Shown piece by piece: positions 28,242 to 37,344 of a stretch of 38,489 nucleotides of DNA. Numbering within the stretch: the stretch's first letter is position 1; the number at the start of each line of letters is the position of its first letter. Source of the DNA: Chromatiales bacterium (GTDB taxonomy: Bacteria; Pseudomonadota; Gammaproteobacteria; Steroidobacterales; Woeseiaceae); assembly GCA_004282875.1 (NCBI GenBank), contig SHLT01000013.1, positions 1 through 38,489 on the forward strand, written 5' to 3'. The notes under the pieces are model-generated. The model was not told where the DNA came from and did no database searches. It saw only the letters and a list, made by a program, of their open reading frames with translations. Position numbers and translations under genes: made by a program.

Positions 28242-28264
28242 CGCACCGGGCCCGGGGTTTTCGA

Positions 28265-28846
28265 TTAGTTACCGAAATAGAACCTGGCGCCGATGCCGTA
28301 AAGGGTTACGTCATCGTCGGTCTCGATAGCGAGACCAAGCGCGAAGGTCTCGGTGAAGCTGTACAGCGCCCCGGCACCGAAGGACGTGCCGTCAGCACCA
28401 TCACCCAGGTCGGAGTACGAGAGGCTGCCGTTCAGCTCTACCTTATCGGTGACCATGCCGCGCACACCGACAGAGACGCCGTAGCCATCTTCGTCGGCTG
28501 AGCCGAATCCGGGTGCCGATACTTCAGCCTGGATGTAGGAAAGCGACGCATAGAAGTCGGCGCGATCCGACAGGTCCATGTAGAAGCCGCCGCCAACCGA
28601 CAGCTGATCAAGATCCACACCGAAGTCAAAATCCAGCGTGCCGTACGACGCGGCGATGAACCAGCTCTCACCGACTTCGAAGGAGCCGCTGATGCCGTAG
28701 CCGTCACCATCAACGCTGATGCCGGCGAAATCGTCGTCAAGTTCGGCGTTCTGGTAACCCAGCTCAACGTAGTTGTAGCTCAAGCCACCCGCGAGCGCGG
28801 GCGACACGGAAAACACGAGGGCTATACCCAGTAGTCGTTTTAACAT
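28265..28846 (-). CDS. Small outer-membrane beta-barrel protein
   Basis: The precursor has 193 residues with a clean signal peptide (1-19, ending PALA before GGLSYN). The rest alternates polar and hydrophobic residues in about eight amphipathic strands, rich in Gly, Asp, Ser and Tyr, and ends in RFYFGN, close to the C-terminal aromatic signal used for barrel assembly. It belongs to the broad OmpA-like/porin-like eight-stranded group; its function is unknown. It is notably acidic (DDD and DED clusters in the turns), which would fit a marine surface protein. It stands alone, with a palindrome about 85 bases upstream, and converges with the hydrolase gene. Confidence 0.85.
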   Translation of the reverse strand: MLKRLLGIALVFSVSPALAGGLSYNYVELGYQNAELDDDFAGISVDGDGYGISGSFEVGESWFIAASYGTLDFDFGVDLDQLSVGGGFYMDLSDRADFYASLSYIQAEVSAPGFGSADEDGYGVSVGVRGMVTDKVELNGSLSYSDLGDGADGTSFGAGALYSFTETFALGLAIETDDDVTLYGIGARFYFGN

Positions 28847-28929
28847 AACTCATCCTTGCCGCTCCATTTGGGACCCGCGGCTCAATTGTGATTAACAAGG
28901 CGGAGGGTAGTCGCTGCGCACGCGGCAGG

Positions 28930-28947
28930 CTGTGAACCGGTACACAG
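28930..28947. repeat. Imperfect 18-base palindrome upstream of the outer-membrane protein gene
   Basis: CTGTGAACCGGTACACAG is symmetric except for one base pair. It lies 84 bases before the barrel gene and 53 bases after the DUF885 stop, on the only spacer between them. No T run follows in the direction of transcription, so an operator is more likely than a terminator. Confidence 0.4.
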
Positions 28948-28999
28948 TCTGGCCACGTAATCGCGGGCACGGCGCTGCGAGAAAAGCAGGAAACGCAGG

Positions 29000-30754
29000 C
29001 TATTGAGCCGGCGCGTGTTCCGCGGCTATCCAGTCCGCAACCATGTCTTCGAGCACGGCGATAGGCAGGGAGCCGTTCCCCACGACCATGTCATGAAAGC
29101 GCCGTATATCGAACGCTGCGCCAAGCTCGCCTTCCGCCCTCGCCCGCAGCTCGCGGATTTTCAGCTCGCCAATCTTGTACGACAGTGCCTGCGCCGGCCA
29201 GGTGATGTAGCGGTCGACTTCCTTTCTGATGTCCGCCTCACTCAGGGCCGTGTTCTCGAGCATGAAATCCACGGCCTGCTGGCGCGACCAACCGAATGCA
29301 TGCAGCCCGGTATCCACAACCAGCCGGCATGCCCGCCAGGCCTCGTAACTCAGTCGCCCGAAATCGCTGTAGGGATCCTGGTAGAAGCCCATTTCCTTGC
29401 CAAGCCGCTCGGAGTAAAGCCCCCACCCTTCGCCAAAGGCCGAGTGGTAGAGGTCACGCCGGAATGCCGGCAGGTCCAGCTCCTGTGCCAGCGTGGCCTG
29501 CAGGTGATGCCCGGGCACCGCTTCGTGCAGCGACAGCGCCTCCAGTGCGTACAGCGGCTCGCTGTTCAGGTCACCGATCTCGACAAAGTAGGTTCCCGAG
29601 TCCGTGCCGTCGCCACTGGGCGCCATGTAGTACGCACCCCGGGTCGGGTTGCCGACGATTTTGTAAGTCGCCCGCGGCAAGCGCGTAAAGAAACGAGGCA
29701 GCTCGCCTTCGGCGGTTTTGCTGATGAGCGCGGCGCGGCCGAGAAGCTCCTCGGCCGTCTTTGCATAAAAGCGGGGATCCTCACGCAGGAACTCGACAAA
29801 CGCATCGAAGTCGCCGTCGAAATCGACCGCGTCGATGATCGCCTGCATCTCGGCGCGAATGCGCTCAACCTCGGCCAGGCCGAGCTCATGTATCTCGGCC
29901 GCCGTCATGTCCGTCGTGGTGAAATACGTAATCAGGTATTGGTAATAGTCCTCGCCGCCGGGCAAGGATGTGATGCCCGGCTCGGTCCGGCATGCCGGCA
30001 GATACTCGTCGTTGAAGAACGCAAGCAGCTCCCGGTACCCCGGCACGATGACACGATTGATGAGCTCCGCGCCCTTCTCTGTGTATGCGGTTCGCGCGTC
30101 GTCGCCGATGTTCCCGGGAAACCGCGTAAACGGGACATACAGCCCGCTGTCCCCGGGTGTCGAAACGATGTGTGACTCGATGGTCTGCGCATAGTCGGAG
30201 ATGCTGCCGCAGTAGTGCGTATAGCCTGCATCGACGGCCTCTCGCAATGCGCCGATATGCTCGCCGTTGTAGCGCGTGAAATCCGCCAGGCTGACCAGGT
30301 AATTGTCGTAGTCCCTCGCGCTGAGGAACGACGTGCTGGCTGGCGACTCCGCAAAATACGTGTGGTAACCGAACAGGCTTGTAAACGGAAAATAGTGCTC
30401 GGGCTGGCGGTAACTCTCTCGCTCGGTCTCTCGTTCGTACTTGAAAATTCGATACGAGGTCTTGTCCGTCGCATCAAGGTCGTCGAGACGGATGTCGGCC
30501 AGCTCCGCAAGCACCTCGTCATTGAAGCGCGCCCGTCTGCCCCGCGCCTCCGCCGTGTGCTCCGAAAGCCTGCCATCCATGCGCCACCCATCGGGGTCCG
30601 TGCGGAAAAATATTTTCTCGGCCTCGGCAGCAGCCCAATGCTTTTCCAGCAACGCGTGAAACGCTGCGCCCGCGTCTGCCGCATCATCGGTCGGCGCACA
30701 GGCAAGCAGTACAGCGGCCACGGCGCTCAGTAAAAACAGGTGTGGTTTGTACAT
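29000..30754 (-). CDS. DUF885 family lipoprotein, probable zinc metallopeptidase
   Basis: DUF885 proteins are widespread in gammaproteobacteria and resemble zinc peptidases of the HExxH type; their substrates are mostly unknown. This 584-residue protein has a lipoprotein signal ending LLAC (Cys19). The motif HEAVPGHH is at residues 410-417, and the downstream GEGWGLYSE supplies the likely third ligand. ATG 30754 is chosen because it opens the signal peptide and lies 13 bases after the mnmE stop; the frame stays open further upstream only inside mnmE. It is probably co-transcribed with mnmE. Confidence 0.9.
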   Translation of the reverse strand: MYKPHLFLLSAVAAVLLACAPTDDAADAGAAFHALLEKHWAAAEAEKIFFRTDPDGWRMDGRLSEHTAEARGRRARFNDEVLAELADIRLDDLDATDKTSYRIFKYERETERESYRQPEHYFPFTSLFGYHTYFAESPASTSFLSARDYDNYLVSLADFTRYNGEHIGALREAVDAGYTHYCGSISDYAQTIESHIVSTPGDSGLYVPFTRFPGNIGDDARTAYTEKGAELINRVIVPGYRELLAFFNDEYLPACRTEPGITSLPGGEDYYQYLITYFTTTDMTAAEIHELGLAEVERIRAEMQAIIDAVDFDGDFDAFVEFLREDPRFYAKTAEELLGRAALISKTAEGELPRFFTRLPRATYKIVGNPTRGAYYMAPSGDGTDSGTYFVEIGDLNSEPLYALEALSLHEAVPGHHLQATLAQELDLPAFRRDLYHSAFGEGWGLYSERLGKEMGFYQDPYSDFGRLSYEAWRACRLVVDTGLHAFGWSRQQAVDFMLENTALSEADIRKEVDRYITWPAQALSYKIGELKIRELRARAEGELGAAFDIRRFHDMVVGNGSLPIAVLEDMVADWIAAEHAPAQ

Positions 30755-30767
30755 CAAGGGCTCCGCC

Positions 30768-32099
30768 TTACTTGCCAATGCAGAACTCGGAGAAGATCTT
30801 CCCGAGAAGGTCGTCCGCAGAAAATGCGCCCGTAATTTCACCAAGCGCCTGGTGTGCAAGCCGCAGCTCTTCGGCCAGCAGCTCGCCGGCCCGGGTTTCT
30901 TCGAGCGCCTTTTTACCGGTGGCGAAATGGTCGGCCGCTTTCTGCAGCGCGCGGATGTGCCGGCGGCGCGCCGTGAAGGCACCCTCGCCCTGGTTTTCGT
31001 AGCCGGCCAGGTCCCGAAGGCACCGGCGAAGCGCATCGATACCCGCGCCGGTTTCTGCCGACAGGAAGACCTCGCCAGCAACCAGTCCGGGCGCATGCCC
31101 GCTCTGGTCAATCTTGTTGTGTACGATCGTGACCGGAATACCGTCGGGCAGGTTTTCCCTGTGCTCGGCCTGGTCCTGGTCGGTCGCGTCCTGTATCCAG
31201 AGCGCGGCGTCCGCCTCGGCAAGCGCTGCGCGCGCCCGCCGAATGCCCTCTGCTTCTATGCGGTCCGGGTCGTTGCGCAAGCCGGCCGTATCCACAAGTT
31301 CGACGGCAAGGCCGTCGATATCAATCTGTTCGCGCAGGATGTCGCGCGTGGTGCCCGCAACCTCGGTGACAATAGCGGCGTCCTGGCCGCTAAGAAGGTT
31401 CAACAGGCTGGACTTGCCCGCGTTGGGCTTGCCGACAATGACAACACGATAGCCGTCACGCAGAACGCGACCCTGTTTTGCTTCCGCCTGTATTGCGCGA
31501 AACGCCGCATCGCATTCCTCGATGCGCTTCTTGAGCGCGGCGTCGGAAAGGAAGTCAATTTCCTCTTCCGGAAAATCGATGGCCGACTCGACATGCATGC
31601 GCAACTTTACGAGCTGCTCGGCCAATGCGTCGACGGCTCTCGAGAATGCGCCAGACAGGGAGCGAAGCGCAGCGCGGGCCGCCTGGGCCGTCCCGCTACC
31701 GATCAGGTCCGCGATAGCCTCTGCCTGCACAAGGTCGAGTTTGTCGTTGAGAAACGCACGTTTAGAGAACTCGCCGGGCTCGGCGTGGCGAGCACCGAGC
31801 TCCACGACCGCGTCGACGAGAAGCGATACCACCACGGGGCCGCCGTGGCCGTGCAGCTCCAGCACGGACTCTCCCGTAAACGACGCGGGCGCCGGGAAAT
31901 ACAGTGCCAGGCCGGCGTCGATCTTTGCGCCGGCGCGGTCCCGGAACATTCGATGGGTCGCCGTGCGGGGCTCAGGTAAGCTACCCAGTAATGTTCTCGC
32001 TATGACCTCGGTCTGGTCTCCCGAGATGCGGACAATGGCGATGCCGCCGACGCCCGGTGGCGTCGCCTGGGCAACTATCGTGTCCGCTTCGAGTTCCAT
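30768..32099 (-). CDS. mnmE: tRNA modification GTPase MnmE (TrmE)
   Basis: MnmE is a GTPase that binds folate and, with MnmG, modifies the wobble uridine in tRNA. The 443 residues show the N-terminal folate domain (start DTIVAQATPPGVGGIAIVRI), the GTPase domain with GKPNAGKSS, DTAGLR and NKID, and the invariant end FCIGK with the catalytic cysteine. Length is close to the usual 454. It starts at ATG 32099, only 29 bases from the divergent hydrolase-OsmC gene, so the two promoters must overlap the coding starts. In most relatives mnmE directly follows yidC. Confidence 0.98.
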   Translation of the reverse strand: MELEADTIVAQATPPGVGGIAIVRISGDQTEVIARTLLGSLPEPRTATHRMFRDRAGAKIDAGLALYFPAPASFTGESVLELHGHGGPVVVSLLVDAVVELGARHAEPGEFSKRAFLNDKLDLVQAEAIADLIGSGTAQAARAALRSLSGAFSRAVDALAEQLVKLRMHVESAIDFPEEEIDFLSDAALKKRIEECDAAFRAIQAEAKQGRVLRDGYRVVIVGKPNAGKSSLLNLLSGQDAAIVTEVAGTTRDILREQIDIDGLAVELVDTAGLRNDPDRIEAEGIRRARAALAEADAALWIQDATDQDQAEHRENLPDGIPVTIVHNKIDQSGHAPGLVAGEVFLSAETGAGIDALRRCLRDLAGYENQGEGAFTARRRHIRALQKAADHFATGKKALEETRAGELLAEELRLAHQALGEITGAFSADDLLGKIFSEFCIGK

Positions 32100-32128
32100 A
32101 GCCGTATAAAACCACAGGTGCCTTTGTT

Positions 32129-33343
32129 ATGCAGAGCAAAAACGTGTCCTTTCCCAACGCCGAGGGTGAGAAGCTCTCGGGCATTCTCGACATGCCTGAG
32201 CGGGCGCCTCGAGCCTTTGCTTTGTTTGCCCATTGTTTTACCTGCTCGAAGAATCTCAAGGCAGCGACGAATATTGCGCGCGCCATGAACGACGCGGGCA
32301 TTGCCGTACTGCGCTTCGACTTCACCGGGCTCGGGCAAAGTGAGGGCGCGTTCGAGGACACGAGCTTCTCGAGCAACGTGGCCGACCTGTTGGCGGCAGC
32401 GGCATGGCTCGAAAAAGAGCACCGGGCCCCCGAGATTCTGTTCGGTCACTCTCTCGGGGGAACGGCCGTACTGCAGGCCGGCGCCAGCATTCCGTCAGCC
32501 GTCGCCGTCGCAACCATTGGTTCCCCGGCCGATCCCGAGCACGTGCGACACATGCTCGCGGGTTCCGAAGAGACGCTTGCTAAAGACGGTATTGCAGACG
32601 TGCAGCTGGGCGGACGGCCGTTTCGAATCCGCAAGGAGTTTGTCGATGACCTCGCGGCGCACGACCTGCCGACCGCCGTGGCGTCGTTACGCAAAGCCGT
32701 CCTGATCATGCACGCGCCACTCGATGACATCGTCGAGATCGACAACGCGTCTGCGCTGTTCATCGCGGCGAAACACCCGAAAAGCTTTGTCAGTCTCGAC
32801 AAGGCAGATCACCTGCTCTCCCGAGGCGAGGACTCCCGCTATGTTGGGGCGATGCTTGCCGCCTGGGCAACGCGGTATCTGCCCGAAGCGGAACCGCGTG
32901 CCGGATTGCACGCGTCAGGCGGTGAGGTCGTCGCTCGTACGGTTGCCAACGGCTTTGCGACCGAGGTACAGGCCGGTCAGCACGCGTTACTGGCGGACGA
33001 ACCCAAGGCGGTCGGCGGCACAGACCTCGGTCCTACGCCCTACGACCTGCTTGCCGCCTCGCTCGCGACCTGCACGTCAATGACCCTGCGCATGTACGCG
33101 GAGCACAAGAAGCTGAGTTTCGACGCCGCGACGGTGCGTGTCAGCCACGGCCGGGTACATGCCGAGGACTGTGTGGACTGCGAACAGGAGGACGGCATGA
33201 TTCACGAGTTCCAGCGTGAACTGGTGCTTGAGGGTGACTTAAGCGACGCACAGCGACAGCGCATGGTCGAGATCGCGGACCGCTGCCCCGTGCACAAGAC
33301 GCTGCACCATGAGATTCGCGTTCGTACGCGGCTTGCAGACTAG
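32129..33343 (+). CDS. Alpha/beta hydrolase-OsmC fusion protein
   Basis: This fusion is known from other bacteria, but the role is poorly understood. Of 404 residues, the first 255 or so form an alpha/beta hydrolase (oxyanion region AHCFTCSKN, nucleophile in GHSLGG, likely His in [10 protein letters not shown]). Residues about 270-404 are an OsmC domain with the peroxidatic and resolving cysteines in ATCTSM and CPVHKTL, suggesting reduction of organic hydroperoxides. An extra CVDC pair in the OsmC part ([11 protein letters not shown]) is noteworthy. It is transcribed against its neighbours mnmE and yidC and ends eight bases from the yidC stop. Confidence 0.93.
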   Translation: MQSKNVSFPNAEGEKLSGILDMPERAPRAFALFAHCFTCSKNLKAATNIARAMNDAGIAVLRFDFTGLGQSEGAFEDTSFSSNVADLLAAAAWLEKEHRAPEILFGHSLGGTAVLQAGASIPSAVAVATIGSPADPEHVRHMLAGSEETLAKDGIADVQLGGRPFRIRKEFVDDLAAHDLPTAVASLRKAVLIMHAPLDDIVEIDNASALFIAAKHPKSFVSLDKADHLLSRGEDSRYVGAMLAAWATRYLPEAEPRAGLHASGGEVVARTVANGFATEVQAGQHALLADEPKAVGGTDLGPTPYDLLAASLATCTSMTLRMYAEHKKLSFDAATVRVSHGRVHAEDCVDCEQEDGMIHEFQRELVLEGDLSDAQRQRMVEIADRCPVHKTLHHEIRVRTRLAD

Positions 33344-33351
33344 CGCGGCCG

Positions 33352-35064
33352 TTAGCCGCCCTTACCTTTCTTACCGGCCTTTTGCGCTTTCGACTCGGCC
33401 TCGACAACCTTGTTGACCTTCCACTGCTGGGCGATCGACAGCAAGGTGTTCGTTACCCAGTAGAGCACCAGGCCAGACGGGAAGAAAGCGAAGAACACCG
33501 TGAACATGACCGGCATGATCTGCATGACTTTCGCCTGCACCGGGTCGGCCGGTGCCGGGTTCAGCTTCTGCTGCCCGAACATCGCGGCGCCCATGATCAG
33601 CGGCAGGATGAAGTAAGGGTCGCGCGTCGACAGATCGGTAATCCAGAGCGCGAACGGTGCCTGTCGCATTTCCACACTCTCGAGCAGCACCCAGTAGAAC
33701 GCGAGGAAGAACGGCATCTGGATAAGGATGGGTAAACAACCCGCGGCCGGGTTTACTTTCTCACGCTTGTAGAGCTCCATCATGGCCTGGCTGAGCGCCT
33801 GCCGATCATCCTTGTAACGATCCTGCAGCGCTTTCATGCGAGGCTGGATCTGGCGCATCTTGGCCATGGAGCGCCCGCTCGACTCTGTGAGCTTGTAAAA
33901 CGCGAGCTTGATCAGGAAGGTCACGAGGATAATTGCGACGCCCCAGTTCGCGACATAGCCATGGACGAAGCTCAACAACCAGAACAGCGGTTGCGAGATG
34001 ATCGTCAGCCAGCCGTAGTCAACCGTGAGCTTGAGGCTCTTGTCGATCTGCTCCAGCTGCTCTTGCAGCTTCGGCCCGACAAATACCGTGGTCGCAAACG
34101 TCTCGCTCGCACCGGGCGTGATGGCCACGAGACTGCGGCGGATGGTGCTGCTGGTCGAAACATTGCCGCTCACGGCAACGTCATATTTGTAGTCGACGCC
34201 CGGCGTCGGCACAACAGCGCTCAGAAAGTGATGCTGGATCGAACCGATCCAACCTTGCTGGGCGCTGTATTCATAGCGGCCATCGTCGATGAGGTCGTCG
34301 CGCTTCAGCTTCTCGGACTTGTCGCCGTCGTAAACGATCGGACCAATGAATGAGTAAGAGTCGACGTCAAACATCGACCGCTCCTGCTCGGCAGAGTGAC
34401 GCTTGATACGCACGTACTCTGCGCCGCGCCAGGGCGCTCCCGATCCGTTGCTGACGACCTGCTCCAACCCGATTTCGTAACTGCCGCGCGAGAAGCGAAA
34501 GCGCTTTTCGACGGTGATTCCGCTTGCGTCCTGCCAGGTAAACGGGACAACGAGTTCGTCAGCATCTCCCAGCTCATAACGGCTGCGTGCCGCTGCAAAG
34601 GTCTCGAGATGCGTCGCCTCGGCACCGCCGTCCGCCGCTCGGACGCCCGACTCAATCAGGCCGAACTCCTTGCCTTCCGTGGCCAGTAACTGCACGAGCA
34701 CATCGGGCGAGTCTTTTGCGACCGGGTATTTCTTGAGCGTCGCGCCCTGCAACGTACCGCCCTTCGTGCTGATCACCACGTCAAAAACGTCTGTGCTGAT
34801 CGTAACTGTGGGTGCCGCTGTACTGACGGCTGGCTCGCCGGCAACGTCCGGCGTGGTCGGCGGCGCGTCCGGGGTTCCGGCATCGGAGATTGCCGGGAGT
34901 TCATCGCTTTCACCGACGACTTCAGGTAGCGCGGTGAGCGATTCTGTGGCCTCTGCCGTGACCGGCGGCACGGGCTTCGGGGCGTAATCCGTTACCCACG
35001 TTTGGTACGTAATCCAGGCCAGGAAAGCAAACAGTGCCCAAATCAGGAGTCGTTGATTATCCAT
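33352..35064 (-). CDS. yidC: Membrane protein insertase YidC
   Basis: YidC inserts and folds inner-membrane proteins, alone or with SecYEG; subunit c of ATP synthase is a classic client. The 570-residue protein has the N-terminal anchor LLIWALFAFLAWITYQTW, a large periplasmic beta domain (about residues 60-340) and the conserved C-terminal helices, with the stretch NPAAGCLPILIQMPFFLAFY. The C-terminus is Lys-rich. ATG 35064 is chosen as it yields the usual MDNQRLLIW; it overlaps the end of rnpA by eight bases, leaving no room for yidD. Confidence 0.97.
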   Translation of the reverse strand: MDNQRLLIWALFAFLAWITYQTWVTDYAPKPVPPVTAEATESLTALPEVVGESDELPAISDAGTPDAPPTTPDVAGEPAVSTAAPTVTISTDVFDVVISTKGGTLQGATLKKYPVAKDSPDVLVQLLATEGKEFGLIESGVRAADGGAEATHLETFAAARSRYELGDADELVVPFTWQDASGITVEKRFRFSRGSYEIGLEQVVSNGSGAPWRGAEYVRIKRHSAEQERSMFDVDSYSFIGPIVYDGDKSEKLKRDDLIDDGRYEYSAQQGWIGSIQHHFLSAVVPTPGVDYKYDVAVSGNVSTSSTIRRSLVAITPGASETFATTVFVGPKLQEQLEQIDKSLKLTVDYGWLTIISQPLFWLLSFVHGYVANWGVAIILVTFLIKLAFYKLTESSGRSMAKMRQIQPRMKALQDRYKDDRQALSQAMMELYKREKVNPAAGCLPILIQMPFFLAFYWVLLESVEMRQAPFALWITDLSTRDPYFILPLIMGAAMFGQQKLNPAPADPVQAKVMQIMPVMFTVFFAFFPSGLVLYWVTNTLLSIAQQWKVNKVVEAESKAQKAGKKGKGG

Positions 35065-35440
35065 TCGTTCGTGGTCCTTGGGTTTTCGCTTTGCTACAGC
35101 GCTGCCAGTGCTTGTCGAGACTGTCGGCGATCTCCTGCCGCGTTGCCGCCACGGCACCAGGCTGGTTGATCACCACAATGTCGAGTCCCGATAACAGCGG
35201 CTGTTGCTGGCGAAAAGACTCTCGAATAATTCTCTTTATACGGTTGCGTGCCGTAGCGCGTCGGCAATGCTTCTTGGAGATTGCCAGACCCAGCCTCGCG
35301 ATGCTTGTCTGATTGCGCCGACATAGCACGGTAAATAACTTGTCGCGGCTGCGGGTTGCCTTGTCGAATACGCGGCCGAAAGCCGCCGCATCAAGGAGCC
35401 GGTGTTGTTTGGTGAACCGGTTGCCTTGGCCGCTCGTCAA
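35057..35440 (-). CDS. rnpA: Ribonuclease P protein component
   Basis: RnpA helps the RNase P RNA cut the 5' leaders of tRNA precursors. The protein has 127 residues, near the usual 119. The signature RNRIKRIIRESFR with its basic residues is intact, preceded by LGLAISKKHCRRATA. The start is most likely TTG 35440, since no ATG or GTG fits before FTKQHRLLDAAAF. It lies 41 bases after rpmH and overlaps yidC by eight bases, so rpmH, rnpA and yidC form one transcript. Confidence 0.95.
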   Translation of the reverse strand: MTSGQGNRFTKQHRLLDAAAFGRVFDKATRSRDKLFTVLCRRNQTSIARLGLAISKKHCRRATARNRIKRIIRESFRQQQPLLSGLDIVVINQPGAVAATRQEIADSLDKHWQRCSKAKTQGPRTNG

Positions 35441-35481
35441 TCCTGGATTGTTATTCGTCGTCGCGACGGACTCTGGTGAGC

Positions 35482-35616
35482 TTACGGCGTCAACCGTGAG
35501 CGGCCTTTTGCGCGACGGCGCTTCAGGACTAGACGCCCGGCCTTCGTCGCCATACGAGCACGGAATCCGTGCGTGCGCGCGCGCTTGATCTTGCTGGGCT
35601 GATATGTGCGTTTCAT
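35482..35616 (-). CDS. rpmH: 50S ribosomal protein L34
   Basis: L34 is a small basic protein of the large ribosomal subunit. The 44 residues begin [18 protein letters not shown] and end in the standard RLTP region (family ending usually RLSA or RLTA-like), which is diagnostic. The protein is almost all Lys and Arg between. ATG 35616 is preceded by GGGAAAGG at a good distance. It is the first gene of the rpmH-rnpA-yidC unit and has a strong promoter with a long leader. Confidence 0.98.
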   Translation of the reverse strand: MKRTYQPSKIKRARTHGFRARMATKAGRLVLKRRRAKGRSRLTP

Positions 35617-35657
35617 AGCCTTTCCCGGTGCCCCCTGCAAGGGACTAAATTCGGTAC

Positions 35658-35681
35658 AAAAAACGGCCGTTTCGGGGCCGC
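35658..35681 (-). terminator. Terminator-like hairpin in the rpmH leader (possible attenuator)
   Basis: On the minus strand GCGGCC, a seven-base loop, and GGCCGT form a six-pair stem (one G-T pair) followed by five T. It lies between the rpmH promoter and the ATG, so it may end part of the transcripts early. An overlapping perfect palindrome AAACGGCCGTTT is an alternative fold. Confidence 0.45.
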
Positions 35682-35699
35682 GCTTTAAGAAGGGCGGCA

Positions 35700-35728
35700 A
35701 GGGTACGCAGATGCCCTGACAGTGTCAA
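35700..35728 (-). promoter_or_regulatory. Sigma-70 promoter of rpmH-rnpA-yidC
   Basis: A perfect -35 box TTGACA (35728-35723) is followed after 17 bases by the -10 box TACCCT (35705-35700, weak). Transcription would start near 35693, about 77 bases before rpmH. The -35 box is part of a small inverted repeat TGACA-G-TGTCA (35717-35727). Confidence 0.65.
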
Positions 35729-35768
35729 TAGAGTAATGTAAACATTGGGGTTTCGGGCGATCCGGGCC

Positions 35769-35777
35769 TGTGGATAA
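35769..35777 (-). promoter_or_regulatory. DnaA box upstream of dnaA
   Basis: TGTGGATAA is the exact complement of the consensus DnaA box TTATCCACA. It lies about 100 bases before the dnaA start and near the rpmH promoter, so DnaA may regulate its own gene and rpmH from here, or use it as part of the origin. Confidence 0.7.
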
Positions 35778-35873
35778 CCGCATCTGGCGAGACTACAGGA
35801 TACGGTATAGACTGCCCCGTCGTTCATCGTCTAATTGTGTTTCGGCGCGCCACGTGCCGCCCCGGGGATTGCC

Positions 35874-37211
35874 TTGTCTGCTGAGTCGACGCTATGGAAC
35901 CAGTGCATTCGCGTCCTGCAGGCCGAGCTGCCGGAGCAGCAGTTCAATACGTGGATCCGGCCGCTCCAGGCCGTGGATGACACGGGCGTTCTGCGGCTCC
36001 TGGCACCCAATCGTTTCGTGATCGACTGGGTTCAGCAACACCACATGGAGCGCATCCTCGAGCTGGTCGATGATCACGGTCGAGGCACCGAGGTTGTCGT
36101 CGAGGTTGGCTCGCGAGAAGCAGCGGCACCAGCGTCAGTTGGCGCGCGCCCACAGCCCGCGGCTATCAAGTCGTCAAATCGGGCGCCGGTCGTGTCGCGC
36201 CTTAATCCGCTGTTTACCTTCGAGACCTTTGTCGAGGGCAAGAGCAACCAGCTCGCACGCGCTGCGGCGAGCCAGGTCGGCGAAAACCCCGGCAAGTCCT
36301 ATAACCCACTTTTCATTTATGGCGGCGTCGGCCTGGGCAAGACCCACCTCATGCATGCCATCGGCAGCGCCATGCTTAAAGCGGACCCCGGGGCCCGCGT
36401 TAGCTATGTCCATTCGGAACGATTTGTGAGCGACATGGTAAAAGGTCTGCAGCACAACACGATCTCCGAGTTCAAGCGTTCGTATCGGTCGCTGGACGCC
36501 TTACTCATTGATGATATTCAGTTTTTTGCAGGCAAGGAACGCTCCCAGGAAGAGTTCTTTCACACCTTCAATGCTCTGCTCGAGGGACAGCGCCAGATCA
36601 TTTTGACCTGCGACCGCTACCCCAAGGAGGTCAATGGGCTCGAAGAGCGGCTGAAATCGCGTTTCGGTTGGGGTCTTACGGTTGCCATCGAGCCACCGGA
36701 GCTCGAGACCTCCGTGGCTATCCTGATCAGCAAGGCAGAGGCAGAGGGCGTTGAGTTGCCGGATGAGGTGGCGTTCTTCATTGCCAAGCGGATCCGGTCA
36801 AACGTCCGTGAGCTCGAGGGGGCGTTGCGCCGCGTGATCGCGAACTACCGATTCACGGGCCGGGCGATCAACCTGGATTTCGCCAAGGAGGCGCTACGGG
36901 ACCTGCTTGCCCTGCAGGATCGGCTGGTGTCGATCGAAAACATTCAGAAAACGGTCGCGGACTATTTTAAGATTCGGGTCGGAGACCTGTTATCGAAGAA
37001 ACGCAGTCGTTCGATCGCCCGTCCCAGGCAATTCGGCATGGCCCTCGCGAAAGAGCTCACCAACCACAGCCTGCCGGAAATCGGCGATGCGTTTGGTGGG
37101 CGGGACCACACCACCGTCTTGCACGGCTGCCGGCGGATCGAGTCGCTTCGGGAGACTGACAAGCGGGTCGATGACGACTATTTGAATTTGTTGAGAACTC
37201 TGACAGGATGA
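35874..37211 (+). CDS. dnaA: Chromosomal replication initiator DnaA
   Basis: DnaA opens the origin by binding DnaA boxes and melting nearby AT-rich DNA. The 445-residue protein has domain I ([21 protein letters not shown]), a variable linker (about 90-115), the AAA+ domain with Walker [10 protein letters not shown] (150-158) and [20 protein letters not shown], and the C-terminal DNA-binding domain with [16 protein letters not shown]. The TTG at 35874 is preferred because GGGGA lies five bases upstream and the product begins [11 protein letters not shown], as in relatives; another TTG at 35835 is in frame but lacks a ribosome site. No ATG is available. dnaN follows after 208 bases. Confidence 0.97.
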   Translation: MSAESTLWNQCIRVLQAELPEQQFNTWIRPLQAVDDTGVLRLLAPNRFVIDWVQQHHMERILELVDDHGRGTEVVVEVGSREAAAPASVGARPQPAAIKSSNRAPVVSRLNPLFTFETFVEGKSNQLARAAASQVGENPGKSYNPLFIYGGVGLGKTHLMHAIGSAMLKADPGARVSYVHSERFVSDMVKGLQHNTISEFKRSYRSLDALLIDDIQFFAGKERSQEEFFHTFNALLEGQRQIILTCDRYPKEVNGLEERLKSRFGWGLTVAIEPPELETSVAILISKAEAEGVELPDEVAFFIAKRIRSNVRELEGALRRVIANYRFTGRAINLDFAKEALRDLLALQDRLVSIENIQKTVADYFKIRVGDLLSKKRSRSIARPRQFGMALAKELTNHSLPEIGDAFGGRDHTTVLHGCRRIESLRETDKRVDDDYLNLLRTLTG

Positions 37212-37220
37212 TGTGGATAA
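37212..37220 (-). promoter_or_regulatory. DnaA box (perfect)
   Basis: TGTGGATAA, the complement of TTATCCACA, begins at the first base after the dnaA stop codon. Confidence 0.75.
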
Positions 37221-37246
37221 GTCGTGGAAAACTCGCAGCGTAATTT

Positions 37247-37255
37247 TTATCCACA
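37247..37255 (+). promoter_or_regulatory. DnaA box (perfect)
   Basis: TTATCCACA matches the consensus exactly and faces the box at 37212-37220, 26 bases away. Confidence 0.75.
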
Positions 37256-37344
37256 GGCTACACACAGGGGGCCTACCACTCGCCAGCGAAGTGTTAGCCC
37301 CACTATTTGATCGTAACTTATTGAATTAATTAGATATAAAAAAG

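Noticed and set aside
28242-28264. CCGGGCCCGG palindrome followed by GGTTTT as a terminator
   Set aside because: The palindrome has no loop and the T run is short, so a stable hairpin terminator is doubtful.
30755-31222. Upstream extension of the DUF885 frame
   Set aside because: It lies inside mnmE, is Arg/Ser/Thr-rich and would bury the lipoprotein signal peptide.
29003-31979. Long plus-strand frames of 390 and 410 codons opposite the DUF885 gene and mnmE
   Set aside because: They mirror genuine conserved genes and show no motif of their own.
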